DNA of 64,000 bases, taken from positions 17,624 through 81,623 of the forward strand of contig WMCF01000206.1 of assembly GCA_009792885.1 (NCBI GenBank). The letters run 5' to 3'. Source of the DNA: Eremophila alpestris peregrina. Lineage: Eukaryota; Chordata; Aves; Passeriformes; Alaudidae. Below, one piece after another: positions 59,261-64,000 of the stretch. The notes beneath the pieces are model-generated. The model made no database searches. It saw only the letters and a program-made list of their open reading frames with translations, and was not told where the DNA came from. Position numbers and translations under genes: made by a program. The stretch's first letter is position 1. Every line of letters begins with the position of its first letter.

Positions 59261-60258
59261 ATAGGGTTTCCCTTACAGCAGTCCACTTCAATCCCTTTAT
59301 TCTCATGCTTACCTGGGAGTGATTCCCTTCCCCTTGAACTTTTTCCACCATAACCTCAGCAGTAAATGCCTTCAGACTAATTATTTTCTATCTCATTCCC
59401 TAAAGAAGCTGCCACCCTGTGACCAGAATACTGAAAGGAAACACAGACACTCCTCATTTGGGTACAAAACCATGAAACTCATGGCACATGAGCTCGTGCA
59501 GGTGGATTTCAGCCAGGTAGTTTATACCAGGCGGTATCCAGAGAGGCAGAAATCAAGAGAAAACATGCCTTTGGGGCAAACAACTCACCCACCTTGAGCC
59601 CCAGCCCTGGAATCAGGCAAAAAACAGGCAGCATCAGCCTCTCTGGGTGCCTTTGCCCTGGAAGCTGTGCTCTGGAGAGGTGGCCTGTCCCCATTCTGGG
59701 ATGGGGAAGGCAACAGGAGCTGTGTGAAAACACTCTCCCAGCAGCCAGAGCAGCCAAGGGCCCGTTCCCAAAAAAGGAATTAAGTACTTAGGAAGGACTT
59801 AGGTAGGCCTGAGTTGACTAAGTGAAAAACTATTTTGCAGAAAATCCCAGCCCAGCTCCTGTTCCGTGCTGGAATGTGTACAGGTGTCTTCATCCCTGAC
59901 CCTCACCCTGCTGGATGCCCAGGAGCTCTGCGTTCAGGCATGCCACAAAACACCCCATGGATTAATTGATCTTGTGTCTGGGCAGGAAGAGCCAAAAAAT
60001 GAGGCATTCCTTGGCTTGTCTTCAACCTTCTCCCAACATTTCTCCTTCTCCACCTCCCTGCTGCACTGCAGGGCTCCTCAAACTCTGTGGCTGCTGCCAC
60101 TTGTCTTCCCAAATCTGGAGGTGAAGGTGAGACTCTTCCTTGAGTATGAGGCTTTGTTCACACATTTCTGGCTGATAAGGAGCTGGGAAGATGGGGAGGG
60201 GAGACCTTGCACCAAATGAAGCTTTGCAAAGTTTGAAACCCCTGAAAACAGAGTTGTT
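59261..60258. other. Single-copy non-coding DNA
   Basis: No gene recognised. Overlapping frames at 59866-60219 (plus) and 60022-60522 (minus) have no family signature. Confidence 0.5.
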
Positions 60259-60345
60259 GCTGCCTGTGGCAGGGGGTTGGAATGAGATGACCTTTAAGGT
60301 CCCTTCCAACCGAAACCTTTCTGTGATCCCCTGATTCTCTGATGT
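60259..60345 (+). mobile_element. CR1 LINE, very short 3' end
   Basis: 'ctgtggcagggggttggaat', 'gacctttaaggtcccttcca' and the tail 'gtgatcccctgattctctga'. Under 90 bp. Confidence 0.88.
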
Positions 60346-62489
60346 GATGGAGAGGTCAGGAATGGGTGGTGTGAACCTCCAGGGAGATTTCTGCTGGACA
60401 TAAAGCATTATGCAGTCAGCTACACACTTCTCTGGAGGTGAGGTAAGCACTCTGGGTTTGGATTTTTGATTCAGAGGGAGAGGAGAGGAATAGAATACAA
60501 AATAAGTTATAATGAATGACACCCTTGTGGTAAAGAGAAATACCTCCAGGGAGGAAGAATGACAGGATTTAGCTGTTGGAAGTCCCCAGGGTCATCCTGG
60601 AAGGGGATGAAATTCTGGCAGTGACTGCAAAGCAGGACAACAGTTGGCATTAAGCTCTCTGAAAGTTTAGTCCTGGCTTTCTATTGGCTGCTAAGCTTAA
60701 CTGGGATAGGACATCACTCCTGTTCTGTCTGTGCTGAGATGTTTGATGTTCCCACAGCAGCCCGAGATGTAACTGAAAGTGGAAGTGCAGGGCATGAGCT
60801 CGAGAAGCAAAATGCAACAATAAATGTCCCTTTCAGCCTTGCAGAGCAGCTCTGGCACCCAACTTCCCAGAAACAGAGAGGGCAAGATCCCAGGAGTGTG
60901 TTCAGACTTGTCTGTGTAGAAAGAGCCGGGGATGGTTTGCACAGCAAGAATGAGGAAAAGGTTTGTGGGTGGGAAGAGCATCACAGCACGGGCAAGTTCT
61001 AAATGCTTAACTGCTCTCCCAATGTTTGGAAATACTTTGGAGCAACAGTGTGCCAGCCTGGGAGGCATCCTAAAGTATTTTGTACTGCTCTGCTGAAGAA
61101 AAGCCATTCATTAAAAAAATTTCAAAAGCAGGACGGGTTTTGGGGGAACCGTTCTCTTTATTTTTTCTTTTTTTTTTCCTTTTTTTTTTGTACCAGCTGT
61201 GCATAAACCATATTGCTGAGCACAAAAAGTAGAGTTTCCTGATATGAGGAGTTCATTAATTTCTTCCTGACAGCACACTTTGGCGTACTTTGAAGGATGT
61301 GCATGGCCAAGTCCCAGCCTCATCCCCAGAGCCCAGGGCAGAGGCTGGAGGGCAGGATTTTGGAAGGGTGGAAGCTCCCTTGCAGTGTGTTAACTGCTCA
61401 CACCCCTGCAGGATGTGCTTTTTCTCCCCTTGGAGGCCTGATCCAGAGACTTGGGAATCACTGGGAGCTTCTCCATTAATTTCCATAAGCTTTGGGTAAT
61501 CTTTTTCCTCCATTCTGCCTTCTTGCTTTTTCTCCTGTGTTTTCACATCCGCCTATTTCCAAAGGCTCCTCTGTGTAAATCCATAATTACTGCAAAGCCT
61601 TGCACCCTGTCCTGAGGAACGACAACATTCCTGGGCAAATCTCCCTCAGACACAACACACATGAGACTTCTCCAGCTTTAATTCATCTTCCATGCCCAGC
61701 AAGCAGCAGCCTAGGAGAGACCGATGGATTTGGGTTTTTTGCTTCCTCACCACTTCTCTGTGAATGCTTGTTGGCCTGGCCCTGCTGTGAGGGATGTAAA
61801 ACCCATCTCTGGCTTGGCCACTGCACCCCTCAGCCCTCCCTGTGCTGGCCCAGGATCTGCCCCTGCTTTCACCTGCTCCTGGAAAGCCAAATTGGAGAGA
61901 GTCACCACTCCCAGGGCTACCCTGTGCTGATGGGTGGCTCCAAGGTGGCAGCTGAAGGCACAGTGTTGGGAGCTGATTTTGACTTGAGGGTGTGTTTATG
62001 GTTCTTTTGCCTCAGAAAAAGTTTTTATTTATTTTATTTCTATTCAAGCTTGCCTGTCCCCTCTCCCTAGTGGGTCCAAGCACTGCAGGGCTCTTTTTGG
62101 AGCCCAGTGTCCAGCTGTGTGGCTGTGCCAGAGACAAAGCACCCCTTTTTCAGCCTCTCCTTCCCTCCCTCCCTTCCTCTCCTGCTCCTCCTGAGTTCCA
62201 CAGCTCAGGCACCGAGGAGGATTTTGCTGGCTGCCAGTTGTACAGCCTAACCTGGTGCACAGCCCAGAGGGAGCAGGATGTTCATGCTACGCGGAGCACT
62301 GAGAATTCAGGAGGCACTTTTGTAACCTACTGAACCACATCAGACCTAGGAAAGATCTGAAGATTATGCAGCCCTCCTCTATGTTTTCTTTCCTCACCCC
62401 AGGCTTTTCATTTCTTCAGTGCCAAGCCTTCTAATGCTTTTTTTGGGGTTGGTTTTTTTTTTTGCTGGTTGAGAAAACAGCTCAAGTTC
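60346..62489. other. Single-copy non-coding DNA
   Basis: T/C-rich low complexity at about 61154-61191. Overlapping open frames in 61600-62333 give proline/leucine-rich translations I do not recognise. No gene called. Confidence 0.5.
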
Positions 62490-62900
62490 TGCCCCCGTCT
62501 CGGAGTGGCAGCGAAGCATGCGTGAGGATTTGCTCCAGTGGCAAAACCATATCTGATTGGGGGGGAAGAAAAAAAAAAAGGAAAACAGCTGAGGCCCTCT
62601 GAAACAAGTCATGCTCCTGTACGCTTTTAATCACTTGTGTCTGCCAAGAGGGATCTTGCACAAGCAAAGCTGGCTCCATGCAAGAGGAACATTTTTGCGT
62701 GTGTGCGAGCTGGCCACGGTTCCCTGATAATGTGCTCCCTGGAAGCAGTGGCAATGTGCTGGTTAGATGCCTGGCTGCTGGAATTACCTTCATGTCAAGG
62801 TACTCATGCTTGGTGGTTTGGTATGTAGCTCTGTGTTTTATTGGCTTTGTCAGCGCTGAACTTCCATATGCTCTGAGACGGGGGGGAGTCTCCTGTGGCT
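62490..62900. promoter_or_regulatory. CpG-retaining segment
   Basis: About ten CpGs in 410 bp (for example cccccgtctcggag, gcatgcgtgagg, tgcgtgtgtgcgagc) in otherwise CpG-poor DNA. Open frames exist in several phases, with no recognisable product. Confidence 0.22.
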
Positions 62901-64000
62901 GCTCCAAAAAGGGCTGGTGAGGAAAGGAGGTAATTCAGAGGGCATTAGGATGCTAGGCAAGCCTGAGACAATTTCATTTTCTTCCTTCTTGGAGTGTGTT
63001 TCCTCAACTCCACCTCAGCTCAGTTTTATTTGCAGCTCCACTTTGATTTACGGCCATAAAAAGTAATTTATCAGCGCAAAATCAGTTAGGGAACAGACAG
63101 GAGAAGTTCTTTTAATTTAAAAATGCATATTGCTCTTATTATTTAAGCTTGTTTGTTCATATTAACTTACTGTGGTAGATGTGCTTTGTGATTTAGAGTG
63201 AGCATAAACCAAACAAACCAAAGTATTTTGGCTGAGATGCTGGGGCTGATTGTCAGGGCCGAGAGTGTGAGGTGCCTCCATAAGATGGGAAATAGCAATG
63301 CAGGTGCTATAATATATATTTTTACACATTCGGACACCCATAAAAAATTTATTTTAGGATATTATAGTAGTCACTTCACTCAGGAAGCAGTGGGGAAGTG
63401 GGGGCAGGAGTCAATCTTCATCTGAAGCCTTTTTTTTTCCTTTTTCTACTGATGGTTTCATCAGAGTTTCTTCCCCCAGTGATTGCTGCTGCCTGCTGCC
63501 AGTGATAAGGGAGGAGAGCAGAGGCAGCGTGACAGATCCTCTCTTCCCATGTCAGTGTGGCAGAGAAGGGAAGTATTTCTGCAGGGAAAGGAAGCCAAGA
63601 GGAATTTCCCTGGGGAGGAAAAGAGCACTAGAGGAATTCAGGATCACACAGGAAAGAGTGATGTGAGAGAAAAAAAAAAGAAAATAGGAAGCAAATCAAC
63701 ACAAAAAATACCCTGCCACCAAAAAAAGCACCAGAAATTGGCTGGGATCCATTTCAGGAAGCGGCTGTAAAGCCGAGTAACTTTTGTCACAAATCAAGGG
63801 AGGACACAAAAGATGATGGGGGAGCTCTGAAAAAGCCTCTTTCACCTGTGGCAGACTCCAAAATTTCCTGCTCTGCCACTTGTGGGGATCAGCATCACAC
63901 ATGGGGATGGGGGAAATGGACAGTGAGAAACAGCCCTGGCTGTGATCAGGAGCAGTCTGCAGTGTGCCAGACTTGTCCAAGGGTTCACTTCTCAGCTTAA
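62901..64000. other. Single-copy non-coding DNA
   Basis: 63040-63180 holds gatttacggccataaa, aagtaatttatcagcg and atgcatattgc, an AT-rich homeodomain/POU-like cluster. No gene or repeat recognised up to the window end. Confidence 0.45.

Noticed and set aside
61154..61191. T/C-rich tract as a possible minus-strand poly(A) tail
   Set aside because: The only AATAAA on the minus strand lies on the far side of the A-tract, so the order is wrong for an mRNA end.
1..64000. CRISPR array, operon or defence-type system
   Set aside because: All tandem arrays lack spacer structure, and there are no linked prokaryotic-type genes. The sequence is clearly from a vertebrate genome.

Overview
The window looks like nuclear DNA from a bird, most likely a passerine. 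The main evidence is nineteen fragments of the avian CR1 LINE. Several still end in the diagnostic short tail of GATTCTGTGAT or ATTCTATGATT type, and in reverse orientation they read AATCATAGAATGG...TTGGAAGG. Two or three LTR pieces resemble avian endogenous retrovirus LTRs. There are no mammalian Alu or L1 elements, no bacterial-style operons, no rRNA, no convincing tRNA and no CRISPR array. I found no protein-coding gene I can defend. The long open frames are mostly antisense or frame-shifted readings of CR1, lack an ATG near their start, or resemble nothing I recognise. The window therefore reads as intergenic or intronic DNA.

Layout. 1-881 is an old LTR-type repeat with a hairpin around its poly(A) signal. 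0.9-12.6 kb is mostly single-copy DNA with a possible second LTR (3.6-3.8 kb) and minus-strand CR1 copies at 6.8, 9.8 and 10.9 kb. 12.6-14.1 kb is busy: a CR1 piece, a CpG-rich 240-bp segment with a perfect CTCF core motif, an A/C-rich tract and two more CR1 pieces. 14-18.8 kb is quiet. 18.8-21.6 kb has two plus-strand CR1 copies, the first carrying a 24-bp minisatellite that grew inside the element. 21.6-29.9 kb is single-copy DNA with AT-rich blocks and two CpG-retaining segments (22.99-23.20 and 28.7-28.9 kb). 29.9-34.1 kb has a CR1, a nearly full solo LTR (30.47-30.82 kb), a homeodomain-site-rich segment (31.5-31.86 kb), a G4 motif and another CR1. 34-43.5 kb is mostly single copy, with CR1 at 38.3 and at 39.1 kb (which has its own internal tandem repeat). 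43.5-51.8 kb has CR1 copies at each end, a possible TATA promoter and splice sites at 46.3-46.7 kb, a possible minus-strand poly(A) end in the same place, and a 23-bp minisatellite (48.57-48.96 kb). 51.8-64 kb has small CR1 pieces, a CpG-retaining segment (53.6-54.0 kb), and a cluster of unusual-structure DNA at 55.9-56.4 kb ending in a perfect 21-bp inverted repeat.

Since no gene is visible, the most plausible functional content is regulatory. Several segments keep CpGs or hold clustered homeodomain-type sites in otherwise CpG-poor DNA, as conserved enhancers often do. Conservation cannot be judged from one sequence, so these stay hypotheses. Family assignments for repeats rest on recall of avian consensus sequences, not on a search. 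I did not find a convincing new biological system. The best leads are the 56.34-kb hairpin, the 46.3-46.7 kb transcript-like signals and the 13.0-kb CpG/CTCF segment.
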